Shown: positions 43,682 through 55,274, counted from the first letter of the stretch. The stretch: 64,000 bases of DNA from Pseudomonas sp. Irchel s3b2 (GCF_900187445.1 NZ_FYEB01000002.1:337511-401510); one strand, 5' to 3'. Notes: generated by a model from the letters alone, not told the origin. A program made the numbers and translations.

Positions 43682-44275
43682 ATGTTGAAAAAGACTCTCG
43701 CCGCTCTGGCAATCGGTTCTGCTCTGCTGTCCGCTAACGTGATGGCGGCCGACTACGTGGTCGACAAGGAAGGCCAACACGCCTTCGTTGACTTCAAGAT
43801 CAGCCACCTGGGTTACAGCTACATCACCGGTACCTTCAAGGATATCGACGGCAAGTTCAACTTCGACGCTGCCAAGCCTGAAGATAGCAAGATCGAGTTC
43901 AATGTGCGCACCGCCAGCGTGTTCACCAACCACGCCGAACGCGATAAGCACATCGCCAGCGGTGACTTCCTGAACGTGGGCAAATTCGCCGACGCCAAGT
44001 TCGTCTCCACCAGCGTCAAATCCACCGGCAAAAACGCCGCGGGTAAAGACACTGCCGACGTCACCGGTAACTTGACCCTGCTGGGTGTGACCAAGCCAAT
44101 CGTGGTCAAGGCCACCTTCCTGGGTGAAGGCAAGGATCCATGGGGCGGCTACCGTGCCGGCTTCGAAGGCACCACCAGCATCAAACGTTCCGACTTCGGC
44201 AAACAGAAAGATCTGGGTCCAGCGTCCGACGTGGTCGAGTTGTACGTTACATTTGAAGGTGTGAAAGCGAAGTGA
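43682..44275 (+). CDS. YceI family periplasmic protein
   Basis: A 197-residue secreted lipocalin-like protein. Signal peptide [23 protein letters not shown]. The mature domain begins [24 protein letters not shown] and carries the family segments [19 protein letters not shown] and the C-terminal [12 protein letters not shown]. YceI proteins bind polyisoprenoid quinone-like molecules. It is cotranscribed with cytochrome b561 and ends at a clear terminator. The P. aeruginosa homologue has been described as a secreted protease; the sequence shows no classical protease motif. Confidence 0.94.
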   Translation: MLKKTLAALAIGSALLSANVMAADYVVDKEGQHAFVDFKISHLGYSYITGTFKDIDGKFNFDAAKPEDSKIEFNVRTASVFTNHAERDKHIASGDFLNVGKFADAKFVSTSVKSTGKNAAGKDTADVTGNLTLLGVTKPIVVKATFLGEGKDPWGGYRAGFEGTTSIKRSDFGKQKDLGPASDVVELYVTFEGVKAK

Positions 44276-44292
44276 ATTTCGCTGTTTGAATA

Positions 44293-44329
44293 AAAAGCGC
44301 CCCTGCTCTAACGATCAGGGGCGTTTTTT
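44293..44329 (+). terminator. Rho-independent terminator of the b561-yceI unit
   Basis: Stem gcgcccctg / caggggcg with a 10-base loop, followed by tttttt and preceded by aaaa, 20 bases after the yceI stop. Confidence 0.88.
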
Positions 44330-44362
44330 GTTTCTGACGGGTTCGGGCCGATCGACACATGA

Positions 44363-44470
44363 CCCTGTAGGAGCCAGGCTTGCCGGCGAAGGGGCGACTC
44401 GGTTTTTGCGGTGTGGCGGATGACGTCTCCGCGGGCAAGTCGGATCGCCGCACCGCTCGCTCCTACAGGG
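44363..44470. repeat. Variant REP pair (family A with 16-base insert)
   Basis: Left unit ccctgtaggagccaggctt; right unit contains the same tcggatcgccgcaccg insert as 33081-33181 inside the cgggcaag/ctcgctcctac frame. It lies between the yceI and rhlE terminators. Confidence 0.8.
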
Positions 44471-44484
44471 TTATGTTGAAGCAT

Positions 44485-44522
44485 AAAAAAATGCCCCGAA
44501 TCTCGCGATCCGGGGCATTTTT
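44485..44522 (-). terminator. Rho-independent terminator of rhlE
   Basis: Stem atgccccg / cggggcat flanked by A and T runs, lying 16 bases past the rhlE stop. The A/T symmetry lets it work in both directions. Confidence 0.85.
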
Positions 44523-44538
44523 CATGGCTTTGAAAAAC

Positions 44539-46401
44539 TCAGCGATTGCGTGTCAGCAACGCTGGTTTTTCGCCGCGCGGACGGCCTGGCAGTTGATCCA
44601 GTTGCTCAGGTGTCGGGAAGCGATCGCTTTTCGACTCCTTGTGAATGATCTTCGGTGCCGGGCCCCGCGGGTTCTGCACGGCCGGTTCCGAACGAGATTG
44701 TTCGTCACGGGCCGGGCGGCGGTTGCGGGACTCTTCACGACGGGCCTGGCCATCACGTGGAGCACCGCTGCGTGGGCCGCTACGCTTGGCCGGTGGCGTA
44801 CCGGTGGTTGCGCCGCTGCTGTTGCGCGGACCGCTCTGGCGACCTTGTGGCTGGCCGGTGCGCGGAGCACTTGCGCCTGCGCCTTGTGCCGGAGCGCCCG
44901 GACGGCGACCACGGCCCTGAGCAGGTTTGGCTTGAGGCACGTAGTCGACGCGGTTGCCGAAGTTATCGACATCGTCGTCCAGGAACTCGTCCGGAGCACG
45001 GTCAGCGGCGGCGCGAGGTGCCGGGCGCTGTTGTTCACGGGCCGGGGTGCCTTCGCGAGGCTTGTGTTCACGTGCAGGACGCTCGCCACGGCCAGCAGCA
45101 GGTTTTTCCTTGCCGCCCTTGTCCTTGCCTTTGTCTTTACGACCGCCACCACCACCGCTGCCGTTCGGACCATCGCCGCGCGGGCCACGTGGGTTGCGCG
45201 GGTTACGCACATCCGGACGCTCGCGGACTTCAGGTTTCTCGGCTTCCACGGCGCTGGAATCGAAGCCCATCAGGTTGCCGTCGGCAATCTTCTGCTTGGT
45301 CATGCGCTCGATGCTTTTCAGCAGTTTTTCTTCATCCGGGGCCACCAGCGAAATCGCCTCGCCCGAACGACCGGCGCGGCCGGTACGACCGATACGGTGC
45401 ACGTAATCTTCGTCGACGTTCGGCAATTCGAAGTTGACCACGTGAGGCAATTGGTCGATGTCCAGGCCGCGAGCGGCGATGTCGGTGGCGACCAGAATGC
45501 GTACTTCCCCGGCCTTGAAATCGGCCAAGGCTTTGGTGCGGGCGTTCTGGCTCTTGTTGCCGTGGATCGCGACGGCGGTGAGGCCGTGTTTGTCCAGGTA
45601 CTCGGCCAGACGGTTGGCGCCGTGTTTGGTGCGGGTGAACACCAGCACCTGTTCCCAGGCACCGGCGGTGATCAGGTGCGCGAGCAACGAGCGCTTGTGG
45701 CTGGCAGCCAGGCGGAATACGCGCTGTTCGATCCGCTCGACCGTGGTGTTCGGCGGCGTGACTTCGATGCGTTCCGGGTTGTGCAGCAGCTTGCCGGCGA
45801 GGTCGGTGATGTCCTTGGAGAACGTCGCCGAGAACAGCAGGTTTTGCCGTTTGGCTGGCAGGCGGGCCAGAACCTTCTTCACGTCATGGACAAAGCCCAT
45901 GTCGAGCATGCGGTCGGCTTCGTCCAGCACGAGGATTTCCACGTGGGACAGGTCGACGCTGCCTTGGCCGGCGAGGTCGAGCAGGCGACCTGGGCAGGCT
46001 ACCAGCACGTCGACACCGCGGGACATGGCCTGAACCTGTGGGTTCATGCCGACGCCGCCGAAGATGCAGGCGCTGACGAACTTCAGGTCACGGGCATAGA
46101 CCTTGAAGCTCTCGTGCACCTGGGCCGCGAGTTCGCGAGTAGGGGTCAGGACCAGTACGCGCGGTTGGCGCGGGCCGTGACGCTGGGATTTGTCCGGGTG
46201 ACCGTTGGGGAACAACCGCTCCAGAATCGGAAGGGCAAAGCCGCCGGTTTTACCAGTACCTGTCTGTGCCGCAACCATCAGGTCGCGACCTTGCAACACG
46301 GCGGGAATGGCCCGCTGTTGCACCGGAGTAGGCTCGGTATAGCCCGCTGCCTCGATGGCGCGGACTAAAGCCTCGGAGAGACCGAGGGAAGCAAAGGACA
46401 T
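44539..46401 (-). CDS. rhlE: ATP-dependent DEAD-box RNA helicase RhlE
   Basis: RNA helicase of the RhlE group. The protein has 620 residues. Motifs: Q-motif [10 protein letters not shown], Walker A AQTGTGKT (Lys51), [13 protein letters not shown] in [16 protein letters not shown] in LLFSATF, and the domain 2 motifs [11 protein letters not shown] and [10 protein letters not shown]. From about residue 375 a long Arg/Gly/Pro/Lys-rich disordered tail follows (RG repeats), longer than in E. coli RhlE and typical of pseudomonads. ATG 46401 ([12 protein letters not shown]) is the conserved start; a longer reading to 46623 is rejected. Confidence 0.95.
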   Translation of the reverse strand: MSFASLGLSEALVRAIEAAGYTEPTPVQQRAIPAVLQGRDLMVAAQTGTGKTGGFALPILERLFPNGHPDKSQRHGPRQPRVLVLTPTRELAAQVHESFKVYARDLKFVSACIFGGVGMNPQVQAMSRGVDVLVACPGRLLDLAGQGSVDLSHVEILVLDEADRMLDMGFVHDVKKVLARLPAKRQNLLFSATFSKDITDLAGKLLHNPERIEVTPPNTTVERIEQRVFRLAASHKRSLLAHLITAGAWEQVLVFTRTKHGANRLAEYLDKHGLTAVAIHGNKSQNARTKALADFKAGEVRILVATDIAARGLDIDQLPHVVNFELPNVDEDYVHRIGRTGRAGRSGEAISLVAPDEEKLLKSIERMTKQKIADGNLMGFDSSAVEAEKPEVRERPDVRNPRNPRGPRGDGPNGSGGGGGRKDKGKDKGGKEKPAAGRGERPAREHKPREGTPAREQQRPAPRAAADRAPDEFLDDDVDNFGNRVDYVPQAKPAQGRGRRPGAPAQGAGASAPRTGQPQGRQSGPRNSSGATTGTPPAKRSGPRSGAPRDGQARREESRNRRPARDEQSRSEPAVQNPRGPAPKIIHKESKSDRFPTPEQLDQLPGRPRGEKPALLTRNR

Positions 46402-46623
46402 GAGTAATCCTGTTTTAGTTAGGGCTTGGCCCAATGGGAGTCTTGCCTGGCGCGAATCGCGTTTAAGAGGACGCAATCCCGTCCGGTCCTGCTGGGCCTC
46501 GAAGGCTCGTCTGGAGCGCTCGCGCGGGCTGAAAAGCTGCGCTGTAGCGGGGTCGAGATGCCTTGAACGAGTCCGAGCGTCCGGGCGTGAGCCTGGCGGG
46601 AAGGCCGGAGTATAACAGAGCAA

Positions 46624-47439
46624 TCACTGCGCGCCGCTTTCCTGCTGCTCAACGGTTTTTCCGCCGGTTGCGGTGGCGCTGGCGGCCCGTGCTTCGGTAA
46701 TCGGGCCGGCGCCATAGCGGGCGCTCAGTTCTGCATAGGCCGGCTCGCGCTTGAAGCGTTTGAGCTCGGCACCGAAACGCTGCACCAACAAATCCATCCC
46801 GGCATTGCGGCGCACCGCCAGAAACTGGCTCTGCTGGCTGATGATGATCGGGTTCTCGGTGATCTTGTCGCGGATGTTCAGTTGATCGAGCAAGTACTGG
46901 CCGACCCGGCGATCAGTGATCAGCAGGTCAATGCGGCCGCGCACCAGTTTGCCGAAGTTGGCTTCATGGGTGGGCGCCGACTCTTGGGTGAACAGCGTCG
47001 ATTCGCTGAAGTCCTTGCTGTACAGATAGCCCGGCGAGGTGCCAATGGTCAGGCCTTTCAGATCGTCCAGCGTGCGAAACGGATACGGTCGCTCGTTGGC
47101 GTAGAACATCACGAATTCGACTTGCGAGAGCGGTTCGCTGGGGTAGAGCAGGGTCGCGTCGCGTTCATCGCTGTGGAAAATATCCAGCACGCCATCCGCC
47201 TGGCCTTGCTCAAGCATCGACAGGCAGCGTTTCCATGGCAGAAACTGCCATTCCACGTCGATTCCCAGACGTTTGAAGACGATGGCCGTGGCTTCGTAGT
47301 CGAGTCCCAGAGACTTACCGTTTTCCTCATACACATAAGGTGCCCAGGGTTCGGTGACAATACGCAACTTCTCGCCCCGAGCGGTGAAGCTCAGGCAAGT
47401 GAATAGAAGCACGGTCAGTAACTGGACGATCAAGGGCAT
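46624..47439 (-). CDS. Periplasmic amino-acid-type solute-binding protein
   Basis: A 271-residue SBP_bac_3 family protein. Signal peptide about residues 1-22 (LLTVLLFTCLSFTARG). The fold begins LRIVTEPWAPYVYEENGKSLGLDYE, then WQFLPWKRCLSMLEQGQADGVL and LKGLTIGTSPGYLYS. The C-terminal 25 residues are low complexity (Ala/Thr/Gln). No transport genes are adjacent. In pseudomonads such orphans often feed chemosensors or share transporters. It lies upstream of rhlE on the same strand with a 222-base gap. Confidence 0.85.
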   Translation of the reverse strand: MPLIVQLLTVLLFTCLSFTARGEKLRIVTEPWAPYVYEENGKSLGLDYEATAIVFKRLGIDVEWQFLPWKRCLSMLEQGQADGVLDIFHSDERDATLLYPSEPLSQVEFVMFYANERPYPFRTLDDLKGLTIGTSPGYLYSKDFSESTLFTQESAPTHEANFGKLVRGRIDLLITDRRVGQYLLDQLNIRDKITENPIIISQQSQFLAVRRNAGMDLLVQRFGAELKRFKREPAYAELSARYGAGPITEARAASATATGGKTVEQQESGAQ

Positions 47440-47536
47440 GGCTTGAGATTACGACGAGAAATCATAAAGAGCCAGAAACCGGATCCAGAAGCTCTGATTC
47501 AGGATATGGCTGCACAATAAAGGGGCGCCGGAAAGC

Positions 47537-47612
47537 AAAAGATCGCAGCCTTCGACATTTCCTACAGGGGGATACGTACCTTTGTAGGAGATGCCGAAGG
47601 CTGCGATCTTTT
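47537..47612. repeat. Family C palindromic repeat pair
   Basis: Inverted copies of aaaagatcgcagccttcg with cctacaggg / ctttgtagg inside. It lies 20 bases past the metF stop, between metF and the binding-protein promoter, and can serve as a terminator hairpin. Another full copy is at 56844-56945. Confidence 0.85.
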
Positions 47613-47631
47613 GATCTTGCTTTAACGACTT

Positions 47632-48477
47632 TTAACGCGGCAACTTCAGGTTATTCCACACCGCCAGACTCGGCTCAGCCTGGTTCAGCGTGTAGAAATG
47701 CAGCCCTGGAGCGCCACCTTGCAGCAGGCGTTCGCACATCTCGGTGATGACTTGCTCACCAAAGCCTTGGATGCTCTGGGTGTCGTCGCCGTAGGCTTCC
47801 AGTTGCTTGCGGATCCAGCGCGGGATTTCCGCACCGCAAGCGTCAGAGAATCGCGCCAGCTTGCTGTAGTTGGTGATCGGCATGATCCCCGGCACGATCG
47901 GGATGTTCACACCTTTCGCCCGTATACGCTCGACAAAGTAGAAATAGCTGTCGGCGTTGAAGAAATACTGGGTGATCGCACTGCTGGCACCGGCGTTGGC
48001 CTTGCGCACGAAGTTGTTGAGATCGTCTTCGAAATTGCGTGCTTGCGGATGCATTTCCGGGTAAGCGGCGACTTCGATGTGGAAATGATCGCCGGTTTCT
48101 TCACGAATGAATTCAACCAGGTCATTGGCATGACGCATCTCGCCGCTGGCCATGCCCATGCCTGAGGGCAGGTCACCGCGAAGCGCAACGATACGCTTGA
48201 TGCCGGCTGCCTTGTACTGGCTCAGCAGGCCACGAATATCGTCCTTGCTGTCGCCCACACAAGATAAATGCGGTGCGGCAGGGACTTTGACTTCGCTTTC
48301 AAGCTGCAACACGGTGTTGAGGGTGCGATCACGGGTCGAACCGCCAGCGCCGTAGGTGCAGGAGAAGAAGTCGGGATTGTAGGTCGCCAGCTGACGGGCA
48401 GTGGCGATCAGTTTTTCATGCCCAGCATCGGTCTTCGTAGGGAAGAACTCGAAGCTGTAGCGACGGTCTTGGGACAT
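47632..48477 (-). CDS. metF: 5,10-methylenetetrahydrofolate reductase MetF
   Basis: FAD enzyme reducing methylene-THF to methyl-THF for methionine synthase. The protein has 281 residues: RYSFEFFPTKTDAGHEKL with catalytic Glu, CTYGAGGSTRD, ALRGDLPSGMG and the FFNADSYFYFVERIRAKG barrel segment. ATG 48477 is preferred because aagga sits seven bases upstream; an in-frame ATG at 48483 would add two residues. It lies downstream of ahcY with a REP pair between, so the SAH riboswitch may also control it. Confidence 0.95.
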   Translation of the reverse strand: MSQDRRYSFEFFPTKTDAGHEKLIATARQLATYNPDFFSCTYGAGGSTRDRTLNTVLQLESEVKVPAAPHLSCVGDSKDDIRGLLSQYKAAGIKRIVALRGDLPSGMGMASGEMRHANDLVEFIREETGDHFHIEVAAYPEMHPQARNFEDDLNNFVRKANAGASSAITQYFFNADSYFYFVERIRAKGVNIPIVPGIMPITNYSKLARFSDACGAEIPRWIRKQLEAYGDDTQSIQGFGEQVITEMCERLLQGGAPGLHFYTLNQAEPSLAVWNNLKLPR

Positions 48478-48520
48478 GGTCATATCCTTGGAAGCGTATA
48501 AGCCTTGCAGGACGCTACGT

Positions 48521-48617
48521 TCTCTGTAGGAGCGAAGCTTGCTCGCGAAACTGGCGCCGCGGTGTTTCAGCAGCACCGTGGTCGAGCGTTCGCGAGCAAG
48601 CTTCGCTCCTAGAGAGC
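48521..48617. repeat. REP pair, A-like variant (gcgaagcttgctcgcg type)
   Basis: Inverted units gtaggagcgaagcttgctcg and complement, differing at three positions from the common A unit. It is located between ahcY and metF, inside their probable operon. Confidence 0.85.
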
Positions 48618-48670
48618 GCGCGTGGTTCCTGCATAAGTCCGCTCCGATGGGGAGCGGACAGCAGGACCGA

Positions 48671-50805
<2,135 letters not shown>

Positions 50806-50841
50806 TTGCCGCCCTATGGCGAGTGAACAGCTCCGAACCCC

Positions 50842-50865
50842 GCGTGTCGTAATTAAACGACACGC
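50842..50865. promoter_or_regulatory. Palindromic operator candidate before the FNT gene
   Basis: Perfect inverted repeat gcgtgtcgt-aattaa-acgacacgc, with 9-base arms, lies 18 bases upstream of the FNT start and just before its ribosome site. The spacing and symmetry suggest a dimeric TetR-type repressor site; the regulator is not in the window. Confidence 0.6.
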
Positions 50866-50883
50866 CACCGGTTCAGGAGCTTT

Positions 50884-51762
50884 ATGGACACGCCCAAAGA
50901 CGGCAAGACCCCGGACCTCTCGGCGCAAGAGCAGCGCGAGGTCGACAAGAACCAGCCACCGCGCGCGGCGGTGCTGCACGAAATCATTCGCACCCAAGGC
51001 GATAAGGAACTCGAGCGTAGCGTCGCGGCGCTGTGGTGGTCAGCCCTGGCTGCGGGTTTGACCATGGGTTTGTCACTGATGGGCATGGGGCTGCTCAACG
51101 CGCGTCTGCCGGACGGCGAAGGCTTCAAGGTGATCGCCAGTTTCGGCTACTGCGCAGGTTTTCTCGCAGTGATTCTCGCCCGTCAGCAACTCTTCACCGA
51201 AAACACCCTGACTGCCGTGCTGCCGATCATGAGCAAGCCTACGCTGGGTAATTTCGGTCGGTTGTTTCGGCTGTGGTCGGTAGTGCTGGTGGGCAACCTC
51301 TGCGGCACTTTACTGGTGGCGTATGTGATGCTGCACTTGCCGATTTTCGACACAAAGACCGATCTGGCCTTCCTCGACATCGGGCGCAAGGTCATGGAGA
51401 ACGATGCCAGCAAAATGTTCGCCAAAGGCATCATCTCCGGCTGGATGATCGCCACCATGGTCTGGATGATCCCATCCATGGAAAGCGCCAAGATGTGGAT
51501 CATCATCCTCATCACCTATTTCATGGCCCTGGGAGATTTCACTCACATCGTGGTCGGATCGGTCGAGGTTTCGTACCTGGTGTTTGCCGGCGAGTTGCCG
51601 TGGAGGGATTTCTGGCTGGTATTCGCAGGCCCCACGCTGGTGGGAAACATCATTGGTGGCAGTTTTATTTTCGCGTTGATCAGTCATGCGCAGATTCGCA
51701 GTGAAAGCGGCGTACCGAAAGACGATGGCAGCAAGGCTGGGCCGGAATCACCCAAGCGCTAA
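50884..51762 (+). CDS. Formate/nitrite transporter family (FNT, YfdC-like) channel
   Basis: A 292-residue membrane protein of the FNT superfamily with six predicted helices. N-terminal 45 residues are hydrophilic; membrane segments lie from about 48 to 280. Family hallmarks are the LFTENTLTAVLPI loop after TM2 and the C-terminal GPTLVGNIIGGSFIFALISHAQ helix. Members such as YfdC have uncharacterised substrates. ATG 50884 is preceded by caggagcttt. Confidence 0.9.
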   Translation: MDTPKDGKTPDLSAQEQREVDKNQPPRAAVLHEIIRTQGDKELERSVAALWWSALAAGLTMGLSLMGMGLLNARLPDGEGFKVIASFGYCAGFLAVILARQQLFTENTLTAVLPIMSKPTLGNFGRLFRLWSVVLVGNLCGTLLVAYVMLHLPIFDTKTDLAFLDIGRKVMENDASKMFAKGIISGWMIATMVWMIPSMESAKMWIIILITYFMALGDFTHIVVGSVEVSYLVFAGELPWRDFWLVFAGPTLVGNIIGGSFIFALISHAQIRSESGVPKDDGSKAGPESPKR

Positions 51763-51821
51763 ACAGTAAAGTCGGGCAAGGCATTGGTAGTTGCTTACCC
51801 GATTCATTCTGCAATGTGTGT

Positions 51822-53834
51822 TTATCGGTCAGGAATCAGCCATGCCCGCGCTTGATCGACCGTGGTCGATTTGAAGGGGCGCGACGAATTCGGGAAGTTG
51901 CGCGAGACGTATGAGTCGGCGATCCGATTGAGTACAGCGTTGAAGTCCGCGGGGTTCTTCGACTCTCGCAAATCGGAGATTGCCCTTGTCAGCACTTTGA
52001 CGTTCGAATCAGGCTGGTCGAGACGGTATAAGGAGGGGTAGATCACTTCGCGAATGAAGTTTTCGCTCTTGGTTTTGATGTCGCGGACACCCATTTCCTC
52101 GATCGCTTTAGTCAGCACAACGGATTTTGGCCCCGCAGTCTCCGCGTCAATGCGTTTAACCACTTGAAGCAGCTCCATGTAATTCGGAACGTTTCCATGG
52201 TTGAGCTTTTTCGCCAGCCATTCAATCTTGCCCGGCGTATTGTCGAGTTGATCAAAACGGTTGATGGCATCTTTCAGTGGAGCAGTAAGGTCCAACTTGT
52301 CGGGGCTTGTGGCTTTCGCCTCGATCAGGGCCTGGCTTAAATTCGCCATTGTCTGTTGAGCTTGCTGGCGGAAGTTGATGACTTCTGCACAAGCCGGATC
52401 GTTTTGCAGCTCATTCGCTGCAGCGTCGAACATTCGATCATCGAGGGCCAGTAGTGCGCCGCCGATTGAGTTGAATGTATACGTCTCGCTGCTTTCATGA
52501 CGTTTGAGGTATTCACTCACCTCAATGTCCAGTTTCTGTTGCAGGTTGTTTTTGTGTTCTAACGGCATGCTGAAGTTGACGGTGCCGTTCAACGTGCCCG
52601 TAAAATCACCTTTTTCAGTCTTCAATGGAACGATGATTGTCTGCTTTTCAAAGGCTTTGATGCCGCTCGCTTCCTGTGCATCCCGAGCTGCATAGCTCAC
52701 GCCGACAAATTTGTCGGCCAGTGCTGAGGTCAGCGTTCCACGATCTTTTTTATTGCCGCCATTCCCGCTCTCGAACTTGAGGATCAACTGATCGCTTTCG
52801 GAAATTGGGCTCATTGGGAATTGAGGCTCGTAAAGGTCCACGACTGGTGTGTTGAGCATGATTCCGCCGTCCTGGAAGGAAGTTCGCTCCTCGTCAGTCT
52901 GAAAGGGCAATCCTTGTTCCGAGGGCTTTTGGAAAACGACGGGCAACGAACCTGAAATATGGGCGGCGCGAGCCACGTCCATCTCCGGGGTCAGGCTGGC
53001 GTTGAACACTACCATTTGGGGACGTTCGTCGAACATGGCCGTTCCGGTAATATGCAGTTGCTTTATTTCAGGCATGTCTTTGCTCAGCGTCGCCAGATCA
53101 CCAAATGTCACATAACCGTTGGTGTTTATTTTTTCTACACAGTCCTTGGTCGCCTGCGAAAGCTGTCGTTGTGGGTCGTGAAGGGCCTGGGTGAAGCGTG
53201 ATTGAATCGACTCGACCATTTTCTCGTGAAGCAGTTCTTCCAGCGGCACGGCTTTGGACTGGAGGCGAGGCATCAGATCGAACAGCAGTCGTCCGATGGT
53301 GCCAGTCTTTCCCGGGATTTTCGCGATGCCTTTGCCGATGACGGAACTGACGTGCTGAATCGGTCCCACAACCTTGTTGTGACTGTCGAGCAGGGAAACG
53401 AGGTTGGTCTCGTCCGACATCTTGTCGAAGTCTGCATGGCCCATGCCGCTGGCCAGAAAAGCTGCCGAAATTGCGCCGGCTGATGAGCCGAAGATACTTC
53501 GGATCTTGTCCAGCGTCTGATGCTGCTCCAGTGCTTTCACCATCCCTGAGAACGCCACGCCCTTGGCCCCCCCGCCGCTGAGGACCAAGCGGTCGATGTC
53601 GGGACGCTTGAGGTCTATTTCAACTACGCCATCGTCATAGCGGCGGATTGTCATCTCTCGCTCGGTTAATGATTGCACCAGGGTTTCGGACGGACCTTGA
53701 CCGATGTGCTTGGAGCCCGTCGTGAAATCGCCCCAATCATGGTCAGCAGGGCCTGACGATGGGCCTCGAATGGCATTTTCCGAGTTGCTCGATTGGCGCA
53801 CTGAAGATGTTTGGGGCGCGGATATGCTGAGCAT
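51822..53834 (-). CDS. ExoU-like patatin phospholipase effector
   Basis: A 670-residue protein close in length (about 687) and order of segments to P. aeruginosa ExoU, a type III secreted phospholipase A2. Residues 1-80 are Ser/Gln-rich and polar, consistent with a secretion/chaperone region. The patatin core has the oxyanion loop SGGGAKG (86-92), nucleophile Ser118 in GSSAG and catalytic Asp322 in FQDGG. Later blocks NITGTAMF-like (HITGTAMFDERPQMVVFNAS), VARAAHISGSLP, a four-helix-like C-terminus and the end STTVDQARAW also correspond. There is no SpcU chaperone gene beside it. GC is lower than in neighbours (42-52% in sampled 60-base lines). ATG 53834 follows aaaggaagagacactc. Confidence 0.9.
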   Translation of the reverse strand: MLSISAPQTSSVRQSSNSENAIRGPSSGPADHDWGDFTTGSKHIGQGPSETLVQSLTEREMTIRRYDDGVVEIDLKRPDIDRLVLSGGGAKGVAFSGMVKALEQHQTLDKIRSIFGSSAGAISAAFLASGMGHADFDKMSDETNLVSLLDSHNKVVGPIQHVSSVIGKGIAKIPGKTGTIGRLLFDLMPRLQSKAVPLEELLHEKMVESIQSRFTQALHDPQRQLSQATKDCVEKINTNGYVTFGDLATLSKDMPEIKQLHITGTAMFDERPQMVVFNASLTPEMDVARAAHISGSLPVVFQKPSEQGLPFQTDEERTSFQDGGIMLNTPVVDLYEPQFPMSPISESDQLILKFESGNGGNKKDRGTLTSALADKFVGVSYAARDAQEASGIKAFEKQTIIVPLKTEKGDFTGTLNGTVNFSMPLEHKNNLQQKLDIEVSEYLKRHESSETYTFNSIGGALLALDDRMFDAAANELQNDPACAEVINFRQQAQQTMANLSQALIEAKATSPDKLDLTAPLKDAINRFDQLDNTPGKIEWLAKKLNHGNVPNYMELLQVVKRIDAETAGPKSVVLTKAIEEMGVRDIKTKSENFIREVIYPSLYRLDQPDSNVKVLTRAISDLRESKNPADFNAVLNRIADSYVSRNFPNSSRPFKSTTVDQARAWLIPDR

Positions 53835-54104
53835 GAGTGTCTCTTCCTTTGAGAGCTAATGTGGAAGCTGCACTTTAGGAGAGTCGAGGGGGACTCGAGA
53901 ACACTGGGTAATGGCTTGGGACAAATGCCCGAAACTGCTGTGAAAGGCGACGGGGCATGACTGAAAGGCTCTGGAATAAACCTTTCAGGTGAACATCATA
54001 GGGTTGGTGTAAAGGTTTGAGGAAACGTCATACAGCTTGCGTCCAATTTGTCTGGGCATTCAATTCCGCTTTTCTCTTCGGCTGTTTGCTATGACACAGC
54101 AGTG
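53835..54104. other. 270-bp spacer upstream of the ExoU-like gene
   Basis: No gene is seen. There is an 8-base inverted repeat ctgaaagg / cctttcag (53961-53968 with 53981-53988) and a good ribosome site at the effector start. I found neither an ExsA-type A-rich box nor a HrpL-type GGAACC/CCAC pair at the usual spacing. Confidence 0.5.
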
Positions 54105-55274
54105 TCAGCCGGCCACATCAATCGCAGCGGCACTGCGACGTTGCAGGTAGATGAAAAACAGCGCCGTCAGTACCGTCAACCCGCTGATCAGTGCGCCGGT
54201 CCATGGCAAATCCGCCAGGTCCTCGCCACTGGCCACAACCAGCCCACCAATCCATGCCCCCGCTGCGTTGCCGAGATTGAATGCGCTTTGATTCAACGTC
54301 GACCCAAGGTTCGGCGCTTCATGGGCCTGATCGATGATCAGCAATTGCAGGATCGGGCACAGCGCGAACGCGAAGATTCCCCACAACACCAGTGTGATCG
54401 CTGCCGGGATCACTGAGTGACTGGTCTGACTGAAAGCGGCCAGCACGACGACCACGGCCAGGGCCATACCCACCAGAGAAGGCAGCAAACGACTGTCCGC
54501 CAATCGGCCGCCAAGCATGCTGCCCGCCGTCAGACCGACCCCGAACAACAGCAACATGATCGTCACGCCATGCGGGCTGACACCGGTGATGTCTTGCAGA
54601 ATCGGTGCGATATAGGTGAACACGCTGAACAGACTGGTGGACGCCAGCACGCTCATGCCCAGCGCCATCAGCACGTTGACCTTGCCCAGCACTTTGAACT
54701 CGCTGGCCAGGTTGGCCTTGTCCATGGGGATTTCCTTGGGCAGCCAGACCCACTGCGCGATGGCCGCAATCACGCCGATCACCGACACGGCCCAAAATGT
54801 CGAACGCCAGCCGGCGTATTGCCCGAGCGCGGTGCCCAATGGAACGCCCAGCACGTTGGCCAGCGTCAGACCGGTGAACATCATGGCAATGGCTTGGGCT
54901 CGTTTGTTCGGTGCCACCAAACCGGCAGCGACCACCGAGCCGATGCCGAAGAACGCACCATGGCACAGCGCGGTGATCACCCGCGCGGCCATCAAAGTGG
55001 CGTAGTTCGGCGCCAGGGCGCAGAGGATATTGCCGAGAATGAACATCAGCGTCATGCCCAACAGCGTGGCTTTGCGCGGCATATTGGCGGTACCGACCGC
55101 GAGGATCGGAGCACCAAATACCACCCCCAGGGCATAACCGGTGATGAGCAAGCCCGCATGAGGAATGCTCACGGCGAGGTCGCGGGCGACATCGGGCAGC
55201 AAGCCCATGATGACGAATTCAGTGGTGCCGATGCCGAAGGCGGCAACGGCCAGTGCAAGCAAGGCGAGTGGCAT
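54105..55274 (-). CDS. MFS transporter (AraJ-type drug/sugar efflux)
   Basis: A 389-residue major facilitator with 12 predicted helices. The N-terminal GIGTTEFVIMGLLPDVARDLAVS signature is diagnostic of the AraJ/YdeA-type DHA1 efflux group, and the motif A-like loop GTANMPRKATLLG lies after helix 2. The substrate is unknown. ATG 55274 (MPLALLALAV) is used; an in-frame TTG two codons earlier is unlikely. It lies upstream of the effector gene on the same strand, with a 270-base gap. Confidence 0.9.
   Translation of the reverse strand: MPLALLALAVAAFGIGTTEFVIMGLLPDVARDLAVSIPHAGLLITGYALGVVFGAPILAVGTANMPRKATLLGMTLMFILGNILCALAPNYATLMAARVITALCHGAFFGIGSVVAAGLVAPNKRAQAIAMMFTGLTLANVLGVPLGTALGQYAGWRSTFWAVSVIGVIAAIAQWVWLPKEIPMDKANLASEFKVLGKVNVLMALGMSVLASTSLFSVFTYIAPILQDITGVSPHGVTIMLLLFGVGLTAGSMLGGRLADSRLLPSLVGMALAVVVVLAAFSQTSHSVIPAAITLVLWGIFAFALCPILQLLIIDQAHEAPNLGSTLNQSAFNLGNAAGAWIGGLVVASGEDLADLPWTGALISGLTVLTALFFIYLQRRSAAAIDVAG

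Noticed and set aside
46402..46623. N-terminal extension of RhlE by 74 residues
   Set aside because: The conserved protein starts at MSFASLGLS; the extension is Arg-rich noise with no family match.
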